Assembly (NCBI GenBank): GCA_035640715.1
Contig: DASQVO010000587.1
Coordinates: forward strand, 1-10,813
DNA from: DASQVO01 sp035640715
GTDB lineage: Bacteria; Actinomycetota; Actinomycetes; Streptosporangiales; Streptosporangiaceae
Direction: 5' to 3'
DNA: 10,813 nt
Shown here in pieces: positions 1 through 6,323 of the stretch. The notes under the pieces were generated by a model, which did not search any database, had not been told where the DNA came from, and worked only from the letters and a program-made list of their open reading frames with translations. The stretch's first letter is position 1; every line of letters starts with the position of its first letter. The position numbers and the translations under genes are program-made.

Positions 1-30
1 GCCCGGACGGGACGGGCTGGGGGCTCCTCG

Positions 31-35
31 GGAGG
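31..35 (+). promoter_or_regulatory. Ribosome binding site of the drrA-like gene
   Basis: GGAGG lies five bases before the GTG at 41 and decides that start over two out-of-frame ATGs at 36 and 39. No promoter can be recognised in the first 30 bases, so transcription may come from further upstream. Confidence 0.7.
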
Positions 36-40
36 ATGAT

Positions 41-1072
41 GTGTCACAGATCGGTGCGGGACCAGCGATCATCGTGGAAGGATTGACCAAGTCGTTCGGG
101 GAGGTCCGCGCGTTGCGCGGAATCGACCTGTCGGTGCCGCACGGGACGGTGCTCGGTGTGCTCGGCCCGAACGGCGCAGGTAAGACGACTGCCGTGCGCA
201 TCCTGACGACTCTGCTGCGCCCGGACGGCGGGCGGGCACTGGTGAACGGCCACGACGTCGTGCGGGAGGCCGCCGCGGTCCGCCGGTCGATCGGGCTGGC
301 CGGTCAGTCGGCAGCCATTCAGGTGGAGCTCACCGGCCGGGAGAACCTTGAGATCATCGGGCGGCTCTACCATCTGAGCCGGCGGCATGCCCGGAGCCGT
401 GCCGCGGAACTGCTGGAGCAGTTCGATCTGACCGATGCCGCGGACCGGCCCGCCAAGACGTTCTCCGGCGGCATGCAGCGCCGGCTGGACCTGGCCGCCA
501 GCCTGGTCGGCCAGCCCAAGGTCTTGTTTCTCGACGAGCCGACCACCGGCCTGGACCCGCGCTCGAGGCTGGGGATGTGGGATGTCATCCGGTCACTGGT
601 CGCCGGCGGTACGACGCTGCTGCTGACGACCCAGTATCTGGACGAGGCCGATGAGCTCGCGGACGAGATCGTGGTTATCGACCACGGCCTGGTCATCGCC
701 GCCGGCACGGCCGAGGAGCTGAAGGGCCGCATCGGCGGGGACGTACTGGAGTTCACCGTGCCGGACCGGTCCCGGCTGGCGGACGGGGTCACGGCGATCT
801 CGCAGGTGGCCGAGAGCGAGCCGCACGTCGACGCCGAAACCGGCGTGGTGAACGCGGGTGTCGGCGGCAACGGCTCGGAGGCGCTCATCCAGGCGGTGCG
901 CGCCCTCGACGCGGCCGGCGTGGAGACCCGCGGGCTCGGGCTGCGGCGGCCGTCCCTCGACGATGTGTTCCTGGCCCTGACCGGGCACGCCGCCGAAGAA
1001 GAAGACCAGCAAGGTAAGCGACGCCGCGGCCGCCGGAGGGCTGCCGAGAACGCGGGGAGGGCCTCGTCATGA
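41..1072 (+). CDS. DrrA-type ABC exporter ATP-binding protein
   Basis: This is the nucleotide-binding subunit of an ABC-2-type exporter of the daunorubicin-resistance (DrrA) family, 343 aa. It would hydrolyse ATP at the cytoplasmic face of the membrane to drive the permease encoded next to it. Visible motifs, in order: Walker A GPNGAGKTT at residues 42-50, Q-loop Gln89, signature SGGMQ at about 142-146, and Walker B ending in Asp165-Glu166. The H-loop position holds Gln198 (LLTTQYLDEAD), which is usual for DrrA proteins rather than a defect. The C-terminal third looks like the accessory domain of this family and ends in a very basic tail (KRRRGRRR) of unknown role. Its stop overlaps the permease start by four bases, so the two are probably co-translated. 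The substrate cannot be read from sequence; a hydrophobic drug or lipid is typical of the family. Confidence 0.93.
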   Translation: MSQIGAGPAIIVEGLTKSFGEVRALRGIDLSVPHGTVLGVLGPNGAGKTTAVRILTTLLRPDGGRALVNGHDVVREAAAVRRSIGLAGQSAAIQVELTGRENLEIIGRLYHLSRRHARSRAAELLEQFDLTDAADRPAKTFSGGMQRRLDLAASLVGQPKVLFLDEPTTGLDPRSRLGMWDVIRSLVAGGTTLLLTTQYLDEADELADEIVVIDHGLVIAAGTAEELKGRIGGDVLEFTVPDRSRLADGVTAISQVAESEPHVDAETGVVNAGVGGNGSEALIQAVRALDAAGVETRGLGLRRPSLDDVFLALTGHAAEEEDQQGKRRRGRRRAAENAGRASS

Positions 1073-1893
1073 CCGCCATTACCGCAGCGCCGGGCACCGT
1101 GCAGCCGGACAATCCCGGCCTGCTCACCCAGGCTCGCTGGGCCGTGAGCGACACGCTGACGATCACCCGGCGGAACCTGCTGGTGTGGATGCGGGTGCCT
1201 GCCTACATCGCGTTCACGGTGATCCAGCCGGTGATGTTCGTGCTGATGTTCCGGTACGTCTTCGGCGGCGCGATCCCGGTGAAGGTGCCGGGCGGCTACG
1301 TCAATTTCCTGATGCCGGGGATCATCGGGCAGACCGCGGCGTTCGCCACGTTCGGCACGGCCATCGCGCTGGCCCAGGAACTCCAGAAGGGCGTCATCGA
1401 CCGGCTGCGGTCGATGCCGATGGCGCGCTCGGCCGTGCTGGCCGGGCGGCTGGTCGCCGACACCGGGCGGATGACAATAACCATCCTGATCGTTATCGGC
1501 GTCGGCTACGCGGTGGGATTCCGGTTCGAGAAAGGCATCGGCGCGGCCATCGCCATGGTCGTCCTGTCGATCGGGTTCGGGCTGGCGATCTGCTGCATCG
1601 CCGCGTACACCGGGCTGGCCATCGGCGACGAGGAGTCGGTGCAGGCGTTCGGGATGATCTGGCTGTTCCCGATCACGTTCCTGTCCTCGGCGTTCGTCCC
1701 GATCTCGACGATGCCCGGCTGGCTGCAGGCGTTCGCCAACAACCAGCCGGTCACCTACGTCATCGACACGATGCGCGGGCTGGCCGTCAGTGGCCCGGTC
1801 GAGGCGAACCTGTGGAAGAGCCTCGTGTGGCTGGCCGGGATCTTCGTCGTGTTCGCGCCGCTCGCCGTCCGCGCCTACCGGCGGGCCAGCTGA
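1069..1893 (+). CDS. DrrB-type ABC-2 transporter permease
   Basis: This is the membrane subunit of the exporter, 274 aa, paired with the ATPase just upstream (ATGA overlap; GGGGAGGG at 1054-1061 is its ribosome binding site). A soluble N-terminus of about 40 residues is followed by about six hydrophobic segments. The first is around YIAFTVIQPVMFVLMF, and others lie around ITILIVIGVGYAVGF, AMVVLSIGFGLAICCIAAY, and near the C-terminus at LVWLAGIFVVFAPLAV. The cytoplasmic loop GVIDRLRSMPMARSAVLAGR is the conserved ABC-2 element expected to contact the ATPase. Length and order match DrrB partners in antibiotic-producing actinomycetes, where the pair exports drugs. The native substrate is unknown. 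It converges on the response regulator gene, with only 43 bases between their stops. Confidence 0.92.
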   Translation: MTAITAAPGTVQPDNPGLLTQARWAVSDTLTITRRNLLVWMRVPAYIAFTVIQPVMFVLMFRYVFGGAIPVKVPGGYVNFLMPGIIGQTAAFATFGTAIALAQELQKGVIDRLRSMPMARSAVLAGRLVADTGRMTITILIVIGVGYAVGFRFEKGIGAAIAMVVLSIGFGLAICCIAAYTGLAIGDEESVQAFGMIWLFPITFLSSAFVPISTMPGWLQAFANNQPVTYVIDTMRGLAVSGPVEANLWKSLVWLAGIFVVFAPLAVRAYRRAS

Positions 1894-1917
1894 CGCGCCC
1901 GCGCTGGTCAGAAGTAG

Positions 1918-1935
1918 CCGCGGAAGCCCGCGCGG
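1918..1935. terminator. Weak hairpin between convergent genes
   Basis: CCGCG (1918-1922) can pair with CGCGG (1931-1935) around an eight-base loop, in the 43-base gap between the convergent permease and response regulator genes. It could end transcription from both sides, but there is no T-run, and short GC stems are common in DNA of this composition. Confidence 0.25.
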
Positions 1936-1936
1936 A

Positions 1937-2581
1937 TCAGCGGCCGAGGTAGGCGAGAACGGCGAGGACGCGCCGGTTGTCGTCGTCGGAGGGCTGCAGG
2001 CCGAGCCGGAGGAAGATGGACGCGGTGTGCTTGGCCACGGCGCGCTCGGTGATCACGAGCCGGGCGGCGATGGCAGCGTTGGAGCGGCCCTCGGCCATCA
2101 GGGCGAGCACCTCGCGCTCGCGCGGGCTGAGCGCGGCGACGGCGCCGTTGCCGGTATTGCGGGCCAGCAGGCGGGCGATCACCTCCGGGTCCATCGCGGT
2201 ACCGCCGACCGCGACCCTGCGCACCGCGTCGACGAACTGGGCACTGTCGAACACCCGGTCCTTGAGCAGGTAGCCGATGCCGCCGCTGCCTCCGGCCAGC
2301 AGCTCGCGGGCGTAGAGCTGCTCGACGTACTGCGACAGCACCAGCACCGGCAGCCCGGGCACATCCCTGCGGGCCGCCAGTGCGGCCCGCAGCCCCTCAT
2401 CGGTGAACGTCGGCGGCAGCCGGACGTCGACCACCGCCACGTCCGGCGTGTCCGCGGTCACCGCGGCGAGGAGGTCCGGCCCGTTGTCCACCGCGGCGGT
2501 GATCTGCAGGCCGTGCGCCTCCAGCATCCGGGTCAAGCCGTCTCTCAGCAGGAAGAGGTCTTCGGCGATGACAACGCGCAC
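1937..2581 (-). CDS. NarL/LuxR-family response regulator
   Basis: This is a two-component response regulator, 214 aa, that would bind DNA when phosphorylated. The receiver domain (about residues 1-120) has the acidic pair Glu7-Asp8, the phosphoacceptor Asp52 (VVDVRLPP) and the switch Lys in YLLKDRV. The C-terminal LuxR helix-turn-helix reads LSPREREVLALMAEGRSN followed by AIAARLVITERAVAKHTASI. I chose the GTG at 2581 because the receiver fold begins there (VRVVIAEDL) and GGAG lies five bases upstream. A longer in-frame opening to 2710 has no domain content. The gene overlaps the 3' end of the kinase remnant by 37 bases, a normal kinase-regulator layout. It is intact, but its kinase and the operon promoter appear to be lost, so it may be silent or driven by a cryptic promoter. 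Its original target was probably one of the adjacent transporters (inference). Confidence 0.9.
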   Translation of the reverse strand: MRVVIAEDLFLLRDGLTRMLEAHGLQITAAVDNGPDLLAAVTADTPDVAVVDVRLPPTFTDEGLRAALAARRDVPGLPVLVLSQYVEQLYARELLAGGSGGIGYLLKDRVFDSAQFVDAVRRVAVGGTAMDPEVIARLLARNTGNGAVAALSPREREVLALMAEGRSNAAIAARLVITERAVAKHTASIFLRLGLQPSDDDNRRVLAVLAYLGR

Positions 2582-2925
2582 GGGATCTCCATGGTTATCA
2601 CGGTGGGCCCGCCCAGCGGGCTGCTCAGGGCGAGTATGCCGTCGAAGGCCGCGAGCCTGCGCTCGATGCCGTGCAGGCCGCTGCCACGCGCGGGATCGGC
2701 GCCGCCGCACCCGTCGTCAGTCACATCGACCCGCAGCATGCCGCGTTCGTAGTGCATCTCAATCCACACGCGCCGAGCGCCGGCGTGCTTGGACACGTTG
2801 GCCAGCAGCTCGGAGACGGCGAAGTAGGCGGCCGATTCCACCGGCGGTACCGGGCGGCCGGGCAGGACGCCCGCGACCTCGACGTTCAGGCCGCTGTCCA
2901 GGGCCAGCGCCCGGACCGCCGGAGA
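2545..2925 (-). pseudogene. Truncated sensor histidine kinase (C-terminal ATPase domain only)
   Basis: Only the C-terminal catalytic part of a NarX/DegS-type histidine kinase remains. Reading from about 2920, the frame gives AVRALALDSGLNVEVAGVL, then the N-box ELLANVSKHAGA, the ATP-lid motif DDGCGGAD and the G2-type motif GSGLHGIERRLAAFDG, and ends with a normal stop at 2545. The sensor region, membrane segments and the dimerisation domain with the phosphorylated His are absent: similarity stops near 2915-2925, where sequence of a plus-strand ABC gene begins. The GTG at 2841 could in principle start a 98-aa ATPase fragment, but it would lack the phosphoacceptor His. The loss of the 5' half also removes the promoter for the downstream response regulator. 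The break could be a real deletion or an assembly join. Confidence 0.8.
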
Positions 2926-3344
2926 CCCGGCTGGCCGACCTGGGTATTCCGCTGGAGAAGAGGGTGGGCAAGCTGTCCGGCGGCCAGAAGGCGCAGCTCG
3001 CGCTGACGATCGCCCTGGCCCGCCGGCCCGACCTGCTGGTGCTCGACGAGCCGATGGCGTCGCTCGACCCGCTGGCCCGGCACGAGTTCATGGAGTCGGT
3101 GATGGCGGCGGCGGCCGAGGACGGCATCTCGGTGGTGCTGTCCTCGCACGTGCTGGCCGAGCTCGAGCGCGTAGCCGACTACGTGATCGTGCTGTCACAC
3201 GGCACGGTACAGGTCGCGGATGAGGTCGGGGACCTGCTGGCCAGGCACCCCGGCTCGGGTCTGGAGCAGATCGTGCTCGGCCACCTGCGGGAGCCCACTA
3301 CGTCAGCGGGGCCCGGACCGGCCGGAACGGGGGTGCCGGCATGA
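2925..3344 (+). pseudogene. 5'-truncated ABC transporter ATP-binding protein
   Basis: This is the C-terminal half of an ABC ATPase. From about 2931 the frame reads LADLGIPLEKRVGKLSGGQ (signature motif), then the Walker B region LLVLDEPMASLDPLARHEF and the H-loop His in VVLSSHVLAELE. The tail runs to a stop that overlaps the permease ATG at 3341. Roughly the first 120 residues of a typical family member, including Walker A and the Q-loop, are missing. The frame stays open upstream to about 2403, but that part is antisense to the kinase and regulator genes and has no ABC content. A GTG at about 2964 could start translation but would give a protein unable to bind ATP normally. This half and the kinase remnant meet 5' end to 5' end. 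Confidence 0.82.
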
Positions 3345-4447
3345 CCTCACCAGCCCCCAAGCCGCTTGGCTTCGCCACGTCGGCACCCGCGCCGCGGACC
3401 GGTCCGGTCTCCCGGCAGCGCGCACCGCAGCGGGCCGCTCGCCGGCGGCCTGTGCCGTGGACCAGGCTGGCCTTGGTCACCTGGCGCCAGCACCGGCTGC
3501 TGCTGGCCGGGGCCGTGTCGCTGCTCGGCGCGCTCGGCATCTACCTGCTGATCATGGGCCTGAAGATCCACAGCGCCTACGCCGCGGTCGCGAGCTGCCA
3601 CCCGGCGGGCTCGGCGCACTGCCAGCAGCTCGCCACCGCCTTCAACCAGGAGTACTACGGCTCCCAGAGTGGTTCGGTGGCCTCGTCCGGCCTGAACGCC
3701 CAGACCGTCCCGTTCATGCTGCTGGCGGTGCCGGCCCTGCTCGGGGTCTTCGCCGGGGCGCCGCTGCTGGCCCGGGAGTTCGAGACCGGCACGTTCCGGT
3801 TCGCCTGGACCCAGGGCGCCGGGCGGGTGCGCTGGGCGATCGCCAAGCTGGTCCTGCTCGCCGTCGCGCTGACCGGCGCCGCGCAGGCGTTCAGCATGCT
3901 GTTCTCCTGGTATTTCCAGCCTTTCCTCACCGAGGGCAAGACGAGCGCGTTCCCGATGCAGCTGTTCGGGACGCGCGGCGTCGACTTCGCTGCCTGGACC
4001 CTGGCCGCGTTCGCCATCGGCGCGTTCGCCGGGGCCGTGATACGCCGCACCGTGCCCGCGATGGCCGCGTCGCTGGCCACCTGGCTGGTGCTGGACCTGA
4101 CCACCATGATGTCCCTGCGCCAGCACTACCAGGCTCCGGTCACCCGCACGGGAAACAACCCGCCCGCGGCCAGTGACTGGCTGCTCAGCGGCGGGATCAC
4201 GGCCCCGGACGGCCGGCCGGTGCCGCCCGGGCAGCTTTTCGGCCAGCTACCGCCCAGCGTGCGGGATCAGGGCAACCCGGCCTCGATCAATGCCTGGCTG
4301 GCCCAGCACCACTACACGCAGTGGTGGACCTATCAGCCGGCCGGCCGGTTCTGGCACTTCCAGTTCATCGAAGGCAGCTGGCTGCTGGCGCTGTCGGCGG
4401 TCCTCCTCGCGGCCACCATCTGGCTGGTCCGCCGCCGCGCGGCATGA
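3341..4447 (+). CDS. ABC transporter permease, partner ATPase broken
   Basis: This 368-aa membrane protein begins with a Pro/Arg-rich cytoplasmic N-terminus of about 50 residues. A first membrane segment follows (LLLAGAVSLLGALGIYLLIM), then an outside loop containing two Cys residues (SCHPAGSAHC). Next come further segments around FMLLAVPALLGVFAGAPLL, IAKLVLLAVALTGAAQAF, AAWTLAAFAIGAFAGAVI and MAASLATWLVLDLTTMM, then a long external stretch and a last segment near the C-terminus (LLALSAVLLAATIWLV). The element AREFETGTFRFAWTQG is typical of actinobacterial ABC permeases encoded with small ATPases. The reading frame looks intact and starts inside the stop of the truncated ATPase (ATGA). Without that ATPase and its promoter it is probably non-functional unless another ATPase serves it. 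Substrate unknown. Confidence 0.85.
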   Translation: MTSPAPKPLGFATSAPAPRTGPVSRQRAPQRAARRRPVPWTRLALVTWRQHRLLLAGAVSLLGALGIYLLIMGLKIHSAYAAVASCHPAGSAHCQQLATAFNQEYYGSQSGSVASSGLNAQTVPFMLLAVPALLGVFAGAPLLAREFETGTFRFAWTQGAGRVRWAIAKLVLLAVALTGAAQAFSMLFSWYFQPFLTEGKTSAFPMQLFGTRGVDFAAWTLAAFAIGAFAGAVIRRTVPAMAASLATWLVLDLTTMMSLRQHYQAPVTRTGNNPPAASDWLLSGGITAPDGRPVPPGQLFGQLPPSVRDQGNPASINAWLAQHHYTQWWTYQPAGRFWHFQFIEGSWLLALSAVLLAATIWLVRRRAA

Positions 4448-4491
4448 TCCAGGCCGGGAAGTTTCCGCTATCGCTGCGCCATCATGGTGAG

Positions 4492-4667
4492 GTGATCAAT
4501 ATCCGGCAGGCGCGGCCTGAGGATGAGGCGGCTTTCAGGGGCATAGACGCGGCAACGTGGACGACCAGCGTCTCGCCTGCCCCGCCGCCGCGCAAGCTTT
4601 ACGAGTCGTGCGGCTTCATCGCTACGTCGACGACATCCTGATGGCCCGCGACCTGATGACGGAGTAG
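4492..4667 (+). pseudogene. GNAT acetyltransferase remnant with internal deletion
   Basis: The GTG at 4492 opens a frame reading INIRQARPEDEAAFRGIDAA then TWTTSVSPAPPP, the N-terminus of a GNAT-family N-acetyltransferase. It jumps directly to RKLYESCGFIA, which normally lies near the C-terminus, so roughly 90 residues, including most of the acetyl-CoA binding core, are gone. A frame change follows: the family ending HRYVDDILMARDLMTE is read in another frame from 4617 to the stop at 4667, while the first frame stops at 4641. At least two lesions are therefore present, and no functional acetyltransferase can be made. The original substrate cannot be told. It lies between the permease and the 3' end of the toxin gene. 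Confidence 0.8.
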
Positions 4668-4683
4668 CTCAGTACCAGCGAAT

Positions 4684-5031
4684 TTACAGATCCAGGAACG
4701 CGCGCAGGATGCGCCGCACGGCGGCCAGCTCATCGGGCGTGACGGCGCCGAGACGGCGGTCAAGGCGCTGATATGCCACCGCGCGCGCGTCTTCGGGCCG
4801 GGTGAAGGAGGGAAGCTTGCTCAGGCCGGAAGATTGCGAAGCAATCGGGATCTGGTGACGCAGGCCCCGGTCCCGGCTCGTGACGGGTACCACGAAGACA
4901 ACCGCGTGCGGCAACGCCAGGTGCAGCGGGCCAGAAACGATGACAACTGGCCGGTGGCCAGCCTGCTCCGATCCGATGACCGGATTCAGGTCAGCCAGCC
5001 AGACATCGCCAGGACGCAGCGGCGCGCTCAC
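4684..5031 (-). CDS. MazF/PemK-family mRNA endonuclease toxin
   Basis: This 115-aa protein matches the MazF/PemK family of ribosome-independent RNA endonucleases, which inhibit growth when freed from their antitoxin. The diagnostic N-terminus PGDVWLADLNPVIGSEQAGH leads into RPVVIVS, and the second conserved strand reads FVVPVTSRDRG. The Arg of RPVVIVS and the Thr/Ser of PVTS fall where the family has its catalytic residues. The tail AVRRILRAFLDL resembles the usual C-terminal helix. The start is a GTG whose bases form a GTGA overlap with the antitoxin stop, so translation is probably coupled to the antitoxin; no strong ribosome binding site is visible. Length is normal and no lesion is seen. 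The cleavage site cannot be predicted. Confidence 0.9.
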   Translation of the reverse strand: MSAPLRPGDVWLADLNPVIGSEQAGHRPVVIVSGPLHLALPHAVVFVVPVTSRDRGLRHQIPIASQSSGLSKLPSFTRPEDARAVAYQRLDRRLGAVTPDELAAVRRILRAFLDL

Positions 5032-5279
5032 TCGTCATCCAGCCCGTCACCCGCAGTGTGATCCCACTCGGCCAGTTCGCTGACGTAATCGGCCCACTCT
5101 TGCGGATCGGCCTGCAGCCGGGCATAGTCCGCCCGGACACCTGCCCAGAACCGGGCGTCCTCGGCCTTGTCGAGAGTCCGCGCGAGTTCGGCGTCCATCG
5201 TGAGATGGTCTTCGTCCGCAAGCCTCTTGAGCCTGTCACGCGTCTGCACGGAAACCTTAATGGTAGTCATCTCAGTCAT
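5028..5279 (-). CDS. MazE-like ribbon-helix-helix antitoxin
   Basis: This 83-aa protein is encoded just before the toxin. Its N-terminus (MTTIKVSVQTRDRLKRLADE) has the strand-helix pattern of ribbon-helix-helix DNA-binding antitoxins. The acidic C-terminal part, rich in Asp, Glu and Trp and ending in EWDHTAGDGLDDE, is where such antitoxins bind and block MazF. I chose the ATG at 5279 because a TATACT -10 box lies six bases upstream, which would make the transcript begin at the ATG itself. The next ATG, at 5270, is an alternative. A longer opening to 5366 would run through the promoter and a neighbouring pseudogene. The product probably represses its own promoter, alone or with the toxin. Confidence 0.85.
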   Translation of the reverse strand: MTEMTTIKVSVQTRDRLKRLADEDHLTMDAELARTLDKAEDARFWAGVRADYARLQADPQEWADYVSELAEWDHTAGDGLDDE

Positions 5280-5291
5280 ACTCACAGTATA
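5278..5291 (-). promoter_or_regulatory. Antitoxin promoter -10 box with overlapping palindrome
   Basis: On the minus strand TATACT (5291-5286) is a near-consensus -10 box, and six bases later comes the antitoxin ATG at 5279, the spacing expected for a leaderless mRNA. The same bases contain the palindrome ATACT-CAC-AGTAT (5278-5290), which covers both -10 box and start codon and is a good candidate operator for antitoxin autorepression. No convincing -35 box is seen. Confidence 0.55.
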
Positions 5292-5295
5292 CCTA

Positions 5296-5646
5296 TCATG
5301 CTGGAACCCAATTGTGTCCCTCGCCGGCGACGTGATCGTCCTGGGGTATGTAGGCCTTCCAGGCAAGGGCCCGCTCCACCAGGTGCATCGTCGCGGGAAC
5401 CGGCAGGCCGCGCCAGGCCAGGATCATCTTCAGGCACGCCAGGCCGCAGGTCTTGTTCGACTAGAACTCAAATTCCGCTGGCGTGCGGGCGCCGGAGGCG
5501 GCCCAGCGCGGGTCATCCGATGCCCGCAGGAAACCCTCGATGAACTGCGGCGCGAGTTCCGGTGACTCTCACTGGCAGAAGTACGGAACGTCGCTCGGGT
5601 GGACCACATCGCCCGCATCGGTCACACCGACGCAGTATTCCAGCAC
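5296..5646 (-). pseudogene. C39-like peptidase pseudogene with two nonsense mutations
   Basis: One minus-strand frame, broken by two stops, encodes a protein of the C39-like cysteine peptidase family. From a GTG at 5646 it reads MLEYCVGVTDAGDVVHPSD, VPYFCQ, stop (TGA, 5571-5569), ESPELAPQFIEGFLRASDD, PRWAASGARTPAEFEF, stop (TAG), SNKTCGLACLKMILAWRGLP and on to a final TGA at 5296. From recall, family members have Trp at both stop positions (QWESPEL and FWSxxxCG), so each looks like a TGG codon with a single G-to-A change. The catalytic-type Cys is still there (CGLACLKM). The C-terminal half that would hold the catalytic His is missing and is replaced by the antitoxin promoter region. The gene begins 26 bases past the DUF3592-like stop, so it was probably the second gene of that operon. 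Confidence 0.78.
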
Positions 5647-5672
5647 GTTGGCGCGTTCCCAGTCACGGTCCT

Positions 5673-6212
5673 TCAGGTACCGAGCACCAGGTTCAGCATG
5701 GCGATCACGAGCGCGAGCATCCCACAAATAGCCAACATAACGATTCCGGGGTTCACATGTACGGAAGACCCCTTGTACGGGCCCCGGCCAGAAATGATGA
5801 CGGCATCGCTCACGTTCTGGGAATCGTAGGCGATGCGCACCTTGCCGCCCGGCTGGTAGGCAGGCAGGCACGCGCCGGTACATCCGGCATTCAGGGTGAC
5901 CTGGGCGTGGGCCAGCTTCCCGGCGGCCGTGAACCGCACAACGGCGTATTCGTCATGCCAGGGAGGGCCGTACTGGTTCTGATTCAGCGGCCCCTCAAGG
6001 ATGCGGTCGATGACCGCAGTGGTGGTCACGGCATGCGCGGTGAACTGGATGTCGTTCGCCGACTGGGTGCGGTATCCCCACACCGCCAGCCCGAACAGCG
6101 CTAGGGCGATCCCCCCGGGCACGAAAACGTAAGAGGGGCGGGACAGCCGCCTGCCCCGCCAGCGGCGCGACGCCGCAGGGGCCTGCGGTGGCCGACGGAC
6201 CTTCGCGCTCAC
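5673..6212 (-). CDS. DUF3592-like membrane protein
   Basis: This protein of about 179 aa has a basic N-terminus, a membrane segment (VFVPGGIALALFGLAVWGY), an outside domain of about 100 residues and a second membrane segment at the C-terminus (GIVMLAICGMLALVIAMLNL). The middle domain (AVIDRI, YAVVRFTAAGK, GKVRIAYDSQNVSDAV) resembles DUF3592, a family of unknown function. Two Cys in NAGCTGACL could form a disulfide outside the cell. The start is uncertain: I chose the GTG at 6212, preceded by GGGG with normal spacing. In-frame GTGs at 6218 and 6230 and a TTG at 6278 are alternatives, and the frame is closed by a stop at about 6305. It is divergent from the TetR gene and was probably followed by the peptidase that is now a pseudogene. 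Confidence 0.72.
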   Translation of the reverse strand: MSAKVRRPPQAPAASRRWRGRRLSRPSYVFVPGGIALALFGLAVWGYRTQSANDIQFTAHAVTTTAVIDRILEGPLNQNQYGPPWHDEYAVVRFTAAGKLAHAQVTLNAGCTGACLPAYQPGGKVRIAYDSQNVSDAVIISGRGPYKGSSVHVNPGIVMLAICGMLALVIAMLNLVLGT

Positions 6213-6301
6213 TTTCACCCCCGCACTCACCCGGGTGCTGACCAGCGGCCTGCCGGGCCCGCTTACGTGCCCGGGCAAGGCGGAAATGTGAGGTTTCTCT
6301 C

Positions 6302-6307
6302 AGCATA
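6302..6307 (-). promoter_or_regulatory. Possible -10 box for the DUF3592-like gene
   Basis: TATGCT on the minus strand, with GTGGTT 17 bases further upstream as a weak -35 candidate. It would place the transcript start near 6295, about 80 bases before the chosen start codon. Confidence 0.35.
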
Positions 6308-6323
6308 ACGCCCCTACCGGTAC

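Noticed and set aside
596..664. Gln instead of His at the H-loop of the first ABC ATPase, as a possible loss of activity
   Set aside because: Gln in LLTTQYLDEAD is the normal form in DrrA-family ATPases, so it supports the family assignment and does not indicate a defect.
2403..2920. A long plus-strand opening that would extend the truncated ABC ATPase to 313 aa
   Set aside because: This stretch is antisense to the response regulator and kinase, is Arg/Ser-rich, and has no Walker A. It is open only because of the GC-rich codon pattern.
4448..4491. Possible promoter or terminator between the permease and the GNAT remnant
   Set aside because: No hairpin with a T-run and no -10/-35 pair could be found in these 44 bases.
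5296..5646. Reading the stops in the peptidase frame as recoded Trp (alternative genetic code)
   Set aside because: It would require both TGA and TAG to be recoded, while genes throughout the window end normally at TGA, TAG or TAA. The C-terminus is missing as well, so decay is simpler.
5562..6104. A 180-aa plus-strand frame opposite the DUF3592-like gene
   Set aside because: It has no recognisable domain or membrane segment, while the minus-strand frame has two membrane segments and a DUF3592-like middle. It is an antisense shadow.
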